Source: Novosphingobium sp. PhB57
Lineage (GTDB): Bacteria > Pseudomonadota > Alphaproteobacteria > Sphingomonadales > Sphingomonadaceae
Reading direction: 5' to 3'
NCBI RefSeq assembly: GCF_004342985.1
Contig: NZ_SMBO01000005.1
Coordinates: forward strand, 372,001 to 436,000
Length of the DNA stretch: 64,000 bases
Shown here piece by piece: positions 16,445 through 24,380 of the stretch. The position numbers and the translations under genes were made by a program. Under the pieces are notes generated by a model that ran no database searches, had not been told where the DNA came from, and saw nothing but the letters and a program-made list of their open reading frames with translations. Numbering within the stretch: position 1 is the first letter of the stretch; each line of letters starts with the position of its first letter.

Positions 16445-18388
16445 CTACCCGGCCGCGTCCTCCACGCCGCGGAAGCGGTTCTGCGCCGCCAGCCTGATCC
16501 CGGCATTGGGCGCGCCGTAGCCGGCATAAGTCCCGCTGCGTTCGACGAATTCGAAGAAGAACAGCTTGTCGAACGCCCGGCTGTAGAGCTGGCGATAGGC
16601 GTGGCCCGCCAGATCCTCGTCGTAAAGCATCCCGGCCACTTCCATGCGCGCGGCAACCCGGCCGTCGAAGCCGAAGCGGGCGACGAGATCGTCGTAGTAG
16701 TTCTCGGGAATATCGAGCATGGCCGCGCCGCGCGCGCGCACCGCCGCGGCCGTGGCGAGCAAGTCGTCGCTGGCCAGCGCGACATGCTGGAAGCCGCCAC
16801 CCATGCCCTGTGCCAGGAAGCGCGAGGACAGCGTCTCGCGCGCGTCAGAGGCATTAAGCGTCAGGCGGAACCCGCCGTCGGGCGACTGCAGCGCCTGGCT
16901 ATGGACGAGGCCCGAGGGGTCGATCACATCGTTGGCATCGCGGCCCTCCAGCCCGAACAGCGCGCGCCAGTAGAGCTGCCAGGACAGGAACTCGTCATTG
17001 TGGACCACGGCGGCAAGGTGGTCGACCGAGCGGGCGCGGGCATCGTCGGTCAGGTCCGCCACCGGCACCGCCTCGAACTCGCGGGCCCAGAGCGCTTCGG
17101 CGCTGTCGTCCTCCACGAGGTAAACCAGGCTGCCGCCGACGCCGCGCAGCGCAGGCATGGCCATGCGGCCGGGGCGCCCCTCGGGGCTATAGGCGCGGAT
17201 GCCCAGCGCGGCGGCACGCTCCATCACGGCGGCCGCGTCCTTCACCCGCACACCGATCGCGCAGATCGAGGTGCCGTGGACGATGCGGTAGGACTTGGCG
17301 AAGCCCTTGGGCTCGGCATTGATCACCAGGTTGACGTTGCCCTGCCGCCAGCGCGCGACCTTTTTGGTGCGATGCGAGCCGATATGCGCGAAGCCGAGCG
17401 TGTGGAAGGTCTCGCCAAGGCGCGCCACATCCTCGCCGCTGGCCGTGAACTCGACGAATTCGGCCGCGAGCGGCGGCTGGGCGGCAGGCATGGTGGTCGG
17501 CAGGCCGAGCAGGCGTTTCGCCGCATCGCGCACATATTCCAGCGCGCGATGCCCGTCCTGCGCCACCAGGCGCGAGGAAATCGAGCGGAACCGGTCGTTG
17601 AAGATCTCCAGCGAGAGCGGCCCGTCATAGCCGGTGCGCAGGATTTCCGCGACATAGCCCGGCAGGTCCAGCCCGCCCTGCCCCGGCAAGTTGCGGAAAT
17701 GGCGGCTCCAGTAGAGCAGGTCCATGTCGAGCAGCGGCGCATCGGCCAGTTGCACGTAGACGATCTTGTCGCCCGGGATCTCGCGGATGCTGTCGCTGGG
17801 AATCCGGCGCGAGAGCGAATGGAAACTGTCGAGAATGATGCCGATGGCGGGATGGTCCACCTGCTTGACGATCGACCAGACATCGCGGTGGTCGTTGACG
17901 TGGCGCCCCCAGGCGAGGGCTTCGTAGCCCACCAGGATGCCGCGCGCGGCGGCGCGATCGCCCAGTTCGCGGAAATCGTCGACGATGCGCTGCCGCTCGC
18001 CCAGCGCATGGGGCGAGCAATTGGAGCAGACGAGGATGCGGTCGGTGCCGAGTTCGCCCATCAGGTCGAACTTGCGCTCTGCCCGGTCCATGGCGCGGGC
18101 GCGCATCTCGCCGGGCATGCCTTCGAAATCGCGGAAGGGCTGGTAGAGCGAGCAGTGGATGCCCAGGTCGGCCATCCGGCGCCGCACTTCGGCAGGGCGC
18201 AAGGCCGAGCCGATCAGGTCGTTCTCGAAGATCTCCACGCTGTCGAAGCCGGCATCGGCGGCCGCCTGCAGCTTTTCCTCAAGCGTGCCGCGAAGCGAGA
18301 CAGTGGCGATAGCGTTCGTGCCTGAATTCGTGCCTGAATCCGTGGCGGCGTTCGTGGCGGCATTCGGGCCTGCGGCGGCGCTGGACAT
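16445..18388 (-). CDS. quiC: QuiC-type 3-dehydroshikimate dehydratase fused to an HPPD-like domain
   Basis: Two-domain enzyme of 647 residues. The N-terminal TIM barrel (about 28-290) begins IATVSLRGTLEEKLQAAADAG and carries the four metal ligands E156 (GYEALAW), D187 (IILDSFH), Q213 (YVQLAD) and E261 (LSLEIFND), so it should dehydrate 3-dehydroshikimate to protocatechuate. The C-terminal half (about 320-640) is a double VOC fold resembling 4-hydroxyphenylpyruvate dioxygenase, with HIGSHRTKKV, FQHVALASDD and FFFEFVERSG segments, a fusion known for bacterial QuiC1. GGGAG precedes the ATG at 18388. The first 27 residues are an odd Ala/Asn/Thr/Ser repeat not typical of the family and encoded by short DNA repeats. 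Convergent with the dehydrogenase gene. Confidence 0.9.
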   Translation of the reverse strand: MSSAAAGPNAATNAATDSGTNSGTNAIATVSLRGTLEEKLQAAADAGFDSVEIFENDLIGSALRPAEVRRRMADLGIHCSLYQPFRDFEGMPGEMRARAMDRAERKFDLMGELGTDRILVCSNCSPHALGERQRIVDDFRELGDRAAARGILVGYEALAWGRHVNDHRDVWSIVKQVDHPAIGIILDSFHSLSRRIPSDSIREIPGDKIVYVQLADAPLLDMDLLYWSRHFRNLPGQGGLDLPGYVAEILRTGYDGPLSLEIFNDRFRSISSRLVAQDGHRALEYVRDAAKRLLGLPTTMPAAQPPLAAEFVEFTASGEDVARLGETFHTLGFAHIGSHRTKKVARWRQGNVNLVINAEPKGFAKSYRIVHGTSICAIGVRVKDAAAVMERAAALGIRAYSPEGRPGRMAMPALRGVGGSLVYLVEDDSAEALWAREFEAVPVADLTDDARARSVDHLAAVVHNDEFLSWQLYWRALFGLEGRDANDVIDPSGLVHSQALQSPDGGFRLTLNASDARETLSSRFLAQGMGGGFQHVALASDDLLATAAAVRARGAAMLDIPENYYDDLVARFGFDGRVAARMEVAGMLYDEDLAGHAYRQLYSRAFDKLFFFEFVERSGTYAGYGAPNAGIRLAAQNRFRGVEDAAG

Positions 18389-18506
18389 GGCGATGCTCCC
18401 GGAATTGTGATCCTCTCGATATCGCGCCGCCGCCCTTGGGATTGAAGCGGCTCCGATGCGGTCTCCCATGCCATCTTGTTATGGCAAGGTGGGAAACCGG
18501 CCGGTT

Positions 18507-18914
<408 letters not shown>

Positions 18915-18942
18915 GGCATGGCTCCAGCAATGGTCGCTGGGA

Positions 18943-18968
18943 AACGTTCGGCGGGCACCCTCCGTTCC
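18943..18968 (-). promoter_or_regulatory. EcfG-type general stress promoter upstream of the iron permease family gene
   Basis: Read on the minus strand: GGAAC (18968-18964), 17 bases, CGTT (18946-18943). This matches the alphaproteobacterial EcfG consensus GGAAC-N16/17-CGTT exactly. The predicted transcription start is about 20 bases before the ATG at 18914. Confidence 0.75.
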
Positions 18969-19099
18969 CTCTCGGCGCCGGGGGCGAATCATTCCCAAAG
19001 CGGTGGTTTCCCCGCTGGAAAACTTGCTGCGTCAGGCGCATGAGGAGCGACAGGCCTGTCGCCAGGATCACGCTGGCGTCAGGGGGGCAGGATTACGGC

Positions 19100-20917
19100 A
19101 TGCGCATAGCGACGATTACCAACTGGGCCTACGGGGCCACGGTCTGCCTGACCATCGCAGCCGGCATCACCATGGTCATGGCCTCCAACGCCGACCGGGT
19201 GGAGCGCGATGCGGTGCAGCAGCGCGATCTGTTCGACCAGCTCGCCTTCGAAGTGGAGGAAGACGAGGCGCAGCTTACCGACCAGGCCCGACTGGCGGCC
19301 GTCTCGGGCGATCCCAGCCACGAGATCGCCTATAACCGCACGCTCGCCGCGATCGGCCCGGTGGAGCAGCGCATCGCGAAGCTGAAGGACAACGGCGCCA
19401 GGGAAGAGGAACTGCGCTCGCTGGAAGAAGGCCTGCGCTGGGCCGCGACCCTCCAGGACGAGCAGAAGGCCGCCATCGCCGCGATCAAGTCTGGAGACGA
19501 GATCACCGCCCACAAGATCATCTTCGGCGCCGAATACGAACGCGAACTGGAACGCGCGCATTTCCTGCTCGGCCGCTTCCGCTACATGCTCGACCAGCGC
19601 TCCGACCGCGCGATAGAGGACGCCAGCCGCGCCTCCCAGCGGTTGCGCACGGTTTCGGAAGTCATGGTGGCGATCACCGCCGTGCTGTTCCTCTTCGTGC
19701 TGGGCTTCGTGCTCAAGCGGCGCATCCTCAAGCCCGTGGTCAAGCTGAGCGACGTGGTGAACCGCCTGGCGGACCAGGACTATGCGGTGGAGCCGCCCCA
19801 GCTCTCGCAGATCGACGAGATCGGCGACATGGCCCACGCCGTCCGCATCTTCCGGGAGAACGGCATCGAACGGCAAAGGCTGGAACGGGAGCGCGATGCC
19901 GACTGGCACGTCCGCGACCTGCTCGCCCGCATGACCCAGCGCCTGCAGGGCTGCGAATCCGTGGCCGACCTGTTCGAAGTCGTGCGCCTGTTCGCCCCCC
20001 GGATCGCCCCGGATCTGGCCGGGCGCCTCTATACGCTGGATGCGCGATTGGGGATGATGGCCTGCGCTTCGGAGTGGCAATCTCCCCACGGCAGCAACGC
20101 GGCCTTCACCCCGGACGATTGCTGGGCGCTGCGGCGCGGCCAGTCGCACATGCCCGGCGGCAACCTGGTGGACGTGCCCTGCAAGCATGTCCCGCCGGAA
20201 AGCGCCGACGCCACCGTCTGCGTGCCGCTCACCGCGCAGGGCGAAACCATCGGGCTGCTGGTGCTGGAAAACACGGCCGGCGCGCAAGGCCCCAGCGAGA
20301 ACATCAAGGTCTATATCGAGCTGATGTCCGAGACGATCGGGCTGGCGCTGGCCAATCTCAAGCTGCGCGACGCGCTGCACGAAAAGGCCCTGTTCGATGC
20401 GCTGACCGGCCTGCGCAACCGCCACGAACTGGCGGATACCCTGCGCCGCAGCGTGGCCCAGGCCGATGCCGCGCGCACGCCGCTGAGCTGCCTCATGGTC
20501 GACATCGACCATTTCAAGCAGCTCAACGATCGCTACGGCCACGATGCCGGAGACCTGACGATCCGCTCCGTGGCGGGCGCGCTGGACAATGCGGTGCGCG
20601 AAGACGGCATCGCCTTCCGCTATGGCGGCGAGGAATTCCTGCTGCTGATCCCCGGCTGCGACGAGGAACGTGCGCTGGAACGCGCCCACCTGATCCAGGA
20701 GCGCATTTCCGGCATGACCCTGGTGCATGACGGCACGCCGCTCGGCCCTGTCACGATCTCCATCGGCATCGGCAGCTATCCCGCCCACGGCCCCGCCCAT
20801 GCCCTGATCGGCACGGCCGACGCCGCGCTGCTGCGCGCGAAGGACGATGGCCGCAACCGCATCGTCATGGCCACCGGCCGCCGCGACACCAGCGCCGCCT
20901 CTTCCGCGCTGGGCTAG
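19100..20917 (+). CDS. membrane GGDEF protein: diguanylate cyclase with HAMP and GAF-like domains
   Basis: Diguanylate cyclase of 605 residues synthesising cyclic di-GMP. TM1 (about 10-28), a helical periplasmic sensor region (30-185), TM2 (about 188-208), HAMP (RRILKPVVKLSDVVNRLADQ onward), a GAF-like domain (about 275-420) and a C-terminal GGDEF domain with the active form GGEEF (RYGGEEFLLL). The Asp/phenylalanine segment MVDIDHFKQLNDRYGHDAGD and KDDGRNRI are intact, so it should be catalytic. The usual RxxD inhibitory site five residues before GGEEF reads RxDG here, suggesting weak product inhibition. The ATG at 19100 has an AGGGGG/AGGA region before it. No partner gene is obvious. Confidence 0.92.
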   Translation: MRIATITNWAYGATVCLTIAAGITMVMASNADRVERDAVQQRDLFDQLAFEVEEDEAQLTDQARLAAVSGDPSHEIAYNRTLAAIGPVEQRIAKLKDNGAREEELRSLEEGLRWAATLQDEQKAAIAAIKSGDEITAHKIIFGAEYERELERAHFLLGRFRYMLDQRSDRAIEDASRASQRLRTVSEVMVAITAVLFLFVLGFVLKRRILKPVVKLSDVVNRLADQDYAVEPPQLSQIDEIGDMAHAVRIFRENGIERQRLERERDADWHVRDLLARMTQRLQGCESVADLFEVVRLFAPRIAPDLAGRLYTLDARLGMMACASEWQSPHGSNAAFTPDDCWALRRGQSHMPGGNLVDVPCKHVPPESADATVCVPLTAQGETIGLLVLENTAGAQGPSENIKVYIELMSETIGLALANLKLRDALHEKALFDALTGLRNRHELADTLRRSVAQADAARTPLSCLMVDIDHFKQLNDRYGHDAGDLTIRSVAGALDNAVREDGIAFRYGGEEFLLLIPGCDEERALERAHLIQERISGMTLVHDGTPLGPVTISIGIGSYPAHGPAHALIGTADAALLRAKDDGRNRIVMATGRRDTSAASSALG

Positions 20918-20923
20918 AGCGTT

Positions 20924-20950
20924 TTTCCGGTCGGGCAGGCGAACCGGAAA
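20924..20950 (+). repeat. hairpin after the diguanylate cyclase gene, related to the element at 57189-57232
   Basis: TTTCCGGT (20924-20931) pairs with ACCGGAAA (20943-20950) across an 11-base loop, directly after the stop. There is no T tract on the 3' side. The bases CTAGAGC-R-TTTTCC-R-GTCGGG at its start are shared, on the opposite strand, with the hairpin before the peptidase gene near 57.2 kb. Confidence 0.6.
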
Positions 20951-20961
20951 CCCGCAGCTTG

Positions 20962-20976
20962 CCCCCCCCCCCCCCC
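20962..20976 (+). repeat. run of 15 cytosines upstream of the DAO-family oxidoreductase
   Basis: Uninterrupted C15 between the diguanylate cyclase stop and the oxidoreductase start, 71 bases before its ATG. Such a tract is prone to slippage and lies where it could alter promoter spacing. Confidence 0.9.
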
Positions 20977-21047
20977 GCCCCGGGTCGGGGCGCGATCAAC
21001 CTGCCGCCCCTTCGTGCGTTGCTCCCTGCGGCATTCACGGAGTTACC

Positions 21048-22313
21048 ATGGCGAACGGATCGATCACCCTGACCGAAACCCGGAACTTGCGCAGCGGCAC
21101 CGTGCCCTGGCGCGACGCGGACTGGACCTTGCCCGCGGCCGCGCCGCTCCCGGCCGGGCCGGTGGACGTCGCCATCCTGGGATCGGGGATCATGGGCGCG
21201 ATCCTGGCGGACCGGCTGGCCGCCACGGGCCGCTCGGTGGCGCTGCTGGACCGCAGGCCGCCCGGCTGCGGCAGCACCGCCGCCTCCACCGCGCAGATCA
21301 TGTGGGCCATGGACGTGCCACTGATCCGGCTGGCCGAAGACCTCGGCGAACGGGAAGCCGCCCGGCGCTGGCGGCGCGTCTTCGCGGCCGTGCAGCGCTT
21401 CGGAGAACGGCTGGACCGGCTCGGGCCCGATGCCCGCACCCCCTGCCCCACGCTCTACCTCGCCGGTGACCTGCTGGACGAGGACGGGCTGCGCGCCGAG
21501 GCCGAGGCCCACCGCCGCCATGGCCTGCCCTCGCGCTATCTCGATGCCCAGGCCGTCGCCGAGCGCTTCGGCATCGCCCCGCGCGCCGGGATCGTTTCGG
21601 AAGGGTCCTACGCCATCGATCCGGTCGCGACCTGCCACGACCTGCTGCGCGAGGCCGGCACGCACGGCGCGGTGACGGCCTACCCCGCCGATGTCGCCGG
21701 CCTGCACCCCATCCCGGCGGGGGTGGAGCTGGAGCTGGCGGATGGGCGCAGCCTCATCGCAGGCGATGTCATCCTGGCCACCGGCTACGAGCGCGCGCGG
21801 CTGTTCCTGCCGCCCGCCTTCTCCCTGCTCTCGACATTCGCCATCGCCACCTCGCCCGGCACGGCGCCGCTGTGGAAGGAAAACGCGATGATCTGGGAAG
21901 CGTCAGACCCCTATCTTTACGTCCGCACCTGCAAGGACGGGCGCGTGATCGCCGGGGGAGAGGACGTGGAACTGGCGGATGCCCTCTCGCGCGATGCCTT
22001 GCTGGCGGCGAAATCCGGCACGATCGCCGCCAAGCTGGAGGCCATGCTCGGCCATTCCGCGCCCATCGCCGTGGACCGGGCCTGGACCGCCACGTTCGGT
22101 GCCTCGCCCGATGGACTGCCCGCCATCGGCCGCTCGGCACTGATGGAGCGGGTGTGGCTCTCCGCCGGGTTCGGCGGCAACGGCATCGCTTTCGCGGCCC
22201 TCGCCGCCGAACTGCTCGACCGCGCGCTTGCAGGGGGAGAAGGTGGGGGCGGGGGCGGGGGCGGGGAAGATCCCGATTCCGCCTGCTTCGATCCTTACCG
22301 CTTCGGCAACTGA
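21048..22313 (+). CDS. FAD-dependent oxidoreductase of the DAO (amino acid oxidase) family
   Basis: Flavoprotein of 421 residues. The ADP-binding fold lies near residue 43 (VDVAILGSGIMGAILADRL) rather than at the very N-terminus, as in the GlpD/DAO-like oxidoreductases that are often found alone. LSAGFGGNGIAFAALAAELLD near the C-terminus is the second FAD-binding segment of the family, and ASPDGLPAIGRS precedes it. Substrate is probably an amine or amino acid, but nothing nearby indicates which. The ATG at 21048 follows GGAG. Near the C-terminus a GGGGGC repeat (about 22243-22265) encodes eight consecutive glycines and could vary in length without shifting frame. A C15 tract lies upstream. 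Confidence 0.85.
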   Translation: MANGSITLTETRNLRSGTVPWRDADWTLPAAAPLPAGPVDVAILGSGIMGAILADRLAATGRSVALLDRRPPGCGSTAASTAQIMWAMDVPLIRLAEDLGEREAARRWRRVFAAVQRFGERLDRLGPDARTPCPTLYLAGDLLDEDGLRAEAEAHRRHGLPSRYLDAQAVAERFGIAPRAGIVSEGSYAIDPVATCHDLLREAGTHGAVTAYPADVAGLHPIPAGVELELADGRSLIAGDVILATGYERARLFLPPAFSLLSTFAIATSPGTAPLWKENAMIWEASDPYLYVRTCKDGRVIAGGEDVELADALSRDALLAAKSGTIAAKLEAMLGHSAPIAVDRAWTATFGASPDGLPAIGRSALMERVWLSAGFGGNGIAFAALAAELLDRALAGGEGGGGGGGGEDPDSACFDPYRFGN

Positions 22314-22327
22314 GCCGGGCCTGCGCG

Positions 22328-23347
22328 CTAGTAGAGGTTGTCCTTGTAGTCCTTGGCCAGCCCCTTCTTCATCAGGTCCGCGGCGCCCGGCACCGAGAGG
22401 CTGGCGCGGGTCAGCCGGGCGGCCATGCCCTCGGTCCGGTTGCGCTTGATGTGATTGACGAAGAGCCGCGCCGGATCGATGTCGCTGCATTGGCGCAAGG
22501 GCCAGAGATCGGCGCGTTCCAGCGCGGCGCTGGTGCGCAGGCTGACGGATTCGGCCGCGACGCGGATCGCCAGGGCCGGGACTTTGCCTTTCACCGCGAA
22601 GCGCCCGCGCTGCGCCTCGGCCGTGGACAGCACCGCCCGGCCCCGCACGACGGCAAGGCGCGTCGAGCCCGGCACCAGCAGCGCCATCGCCAGCGCGGGC
22701 TGCTCCACGATGTTGCGAAAGCTGTCGACCCGGCGGTTGCCCGGCCGGTCCGCGAACCACACGGCCGCCGCCTCCCCGTCATCGAGCCGCGCCATGGCAC
22801 CGGCAGGATCGCCCTTGGGGCTGAGGTCGGCCAGCCCCGTCCGGCTGACGGTCGCCAGCGCCAGGAAACGGCTCGCCGCGACGAAGTCGGAAAGCGCCTC
22901 CGGTGCCGCCACCGGCTGCGCGGACCAGAGTTCGGAGCGGATCATGGCCTTGGCGCAGTGGCCGTAGCATTCCGCCACGGCGACATGGACATGACCGTCC
23001 GCCACCGCCCGGACCCGCCCATTGACGCGCAGGGTCTCGCCGATGCCGGGCAGCAGGAACAGCGAACCGAACGGTTGACCAGGCCGGGCAAGGTCGGGAT
23101 CGTCGATCGATGCCAGCGGCAGGCGCAAGTCCTGCCCCGCGCCCGAGGCGAAGCCGGCCTGCCCGCCCGCCAGCGTGACCGCCGGCCCCCGATCCCCGCC
23201 GAACGTGGCGAACATCAAAGGGGACTGCGCGATCCAGCCGAGCGCGCCGGGATCGAGATGGTCGATGTCCTTGAGATACATCTGCGGCGGCGTCTTGCCG
23301 ATCACGGCCTCCAGATCGGCCAGCGTTTCGATGAAAGGCCCATCCAT
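22328..23347 (-). CDS. pyridoxamine 5'-phosphate oxidase (PNPOx)-like FMN-binding protein
   Basis: Protein of 339 residues with two split-barrel-like segments. The C-terminal one is clearest: FLALATVSRTGLADLSPKGDPAGAM followed by WFADRPGNRRVDSFRNIVEQPALAMALLVPG is the FMN-binding pattern of the PNPOx-like family. The N-terminal 150 residues contain a second, more degenerate copy ending NGRVRAVADGHVHVAVAECYGHC. Function is unknown; relatives include flavin oxidoreductases and haem-degrading enzymes. AGGAGGAG precedes the ATG. It is divergent from a methyltransferase gene, with a Fur-like palindrome in the shared 114-base gap, so an iron-related role is possible. Confidence 0.85.
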   Translation of the reverse strand: MDGPFIETLADLEAVIGKTPPQMYLKDIDHLDPGALGWIAQSPLMFATFGGDRGPAVTLAGGQAGFASGAGQDLRLPLASIDDPDLARPGQPFGSLFLLPGIGETLRVNGRVRAVADGHVHVAVAECYGHCAKAMIRSELWSAQPVAAPEALSDFVAASRFLALATVSRTGLADLSPKGDPAGAMARLDDGEAAAVWFADRPGNRRVDSFRNIVEQPALAMALLVPGSTRLAVVRGRAVLSTAEAQRGRFAVKGKVPALAIRVAAESVSLRTSAALERADLWPLRQCSDIDPARLFVNHIKRNRTEGMAARLTRASLSVPGAADLMKKGLAKDYKDNLY

Positions 23348-23428
23348 CCCGCGTTTCTCCTCCTGCGCCGGGAGGCTGACGGCCGCCCCGGCTACAAACC
23401 ATTGCTTCTTCAGCCACTGCCTCTAGAG

Positions 23429-23451
23429 TATTTGCGAATGATTCGCAAATA
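23429..23451. promoter_or_regulatory. Fur-like iron operator between PNPOx-like and methyltransferase genes
   Basis: Perfect 10-base inverted repeat, TATTTGCGAA-TGA-TTCGCAAATA. Its centre, TGCGAAT-G-ATTCGCA, has the 7-1-7 form of Fur boxes. It ends 10 bases before the methyltransferase ATG and is about 80 bases from the PNPOx-like start, so it could control both. A similar site (13 of 15 bases) precedes the tonB gene at 27288. Confidence 0.6.
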
Positions 23452-23461
23452 GAGGACTGTC

Positions 23462-24355
23462 ATGTCAGAAGCCGAAGGATCTGCCGCGCTGGCGCCCGGC
23501 AGCACGGTCTACCAGGTGTCCGAATGGAACGGCACCAGCGGCGAGCGCTGGGTGTCCAACCAGATCCGGCTCGACGCCATGCTGGCCGTGCTCGGAGAGG
23601 AGGCCCTCGCCGCCGCCGCCCCGCGGGCGGGAGAGCATGTCCTCGACATCGGCTGCGGCGCGGGTGCGACCAGTTTCGCCCTTGCCGAAAAAGTCGGTGC
23701 ATCGGGCCATGTCCGCGGCGTCGATATCTCCGCTGCGCTGGTGGAGCGCGCGCGGGAGGTCGCTCCCCCCGGAGCGCCGGTGGCGTTCGATCTGGCCGAC
23801 GCCGCGCGCACGCCGCTGCCGGATGCCGGGTTCGACCTGCTGTTCTCGCGCTTCGGGGTGATGTTCTTCGATGAGCCCGCCGCCGCCTTCGCCCATCTGC
23901 GCGGCGCGCTGCGGCCGGGCGGGCGCCTGGCCTTCGTCTGCTGGCGCGGCGCGACGGAGAACGACTGGGTGCGCCTGCCGATGGGCGCGATCAAGGGCAT
24001 GATCCCTGCGCCGCCCCCGCCCCAACCCGAAGCCCCCGGCCCGTTCTCCTTCGGCGATGCGGCCCGCGTGGAACGCATCCTGGCCGAGGCCGGGTTCTCG
24101 CGGATTTCCGTGCTCCCCTTCGATCACGACATCCCCTTCGGCCAAGGCGAAGACCGCGAGGCCGCGCTGAACGATGCCGTGGCCATGGCTTTCGAGGTCG
24201 GGCCGCTTTCGCGCGCGCTTGCCGATCAGCCGCAGGACCTGCGCGCCCGCGCCGCCATCGAAGTGCGCAAGGCCTTCGCCCGCAGGCCCGGCGAAACGTC
24301 GGTCATGATCGACGGCGCGGCCTGGATCGTCACCGCGCGCAATCCGGGCGGCTGA
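23462..24355 (+). CDS. class I SAM-dependent methyltransferase
   Basis: Methyltransferase of 297 residues in the UbiE/Methyltransf_11 style. SAM-binding motif I is HVLDIGCGAGATSFALAEKVG (about 59-79), motif II region VRGVDISAALVERAREVA, and the DLLFSRFGVMFFDEPAAAFAHLRGALRPGG segment follows. A proline-rich loop (APPPPPQPEAPGP) interrupts the C-terminal substrate region. AGAGGA precedes the ATG. The gene is divergent from the PNPOx-like gene and directly downstream of the Fur-like palindrome, which would place it in the iron regulon. The substrate cannot be predicted. Confidence 0.9.
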   Translation: MSEAEGSAALAPGSTVYQVSEWNGTSGERWVSNQIRLDAMLAVLGEEALAAAAPRAGEHVLDIGCGAGATSFALAEKVGASGHVRGVDISAALVERAREVAPPGAPVAFDLADAARTPLPDAGFDLLFSRFGVMFFDEPAAAFAHLRGALRPGGRLAFVCWRGATENDWVRLPMGAIKGMIPAPPPPQPEAPGPFSFGDAARVERILAEAGFSRISVLPFDHDIPFGQGEDREAALNDAVAMAFEVGPLSRALADQPQDLRARAAIEVRKAFARRPGETSVMIDGAAWIVTARNPGG

Positions 24356-24380
24356 CGCACCCGGGGGGCGCTCCGCCGGT

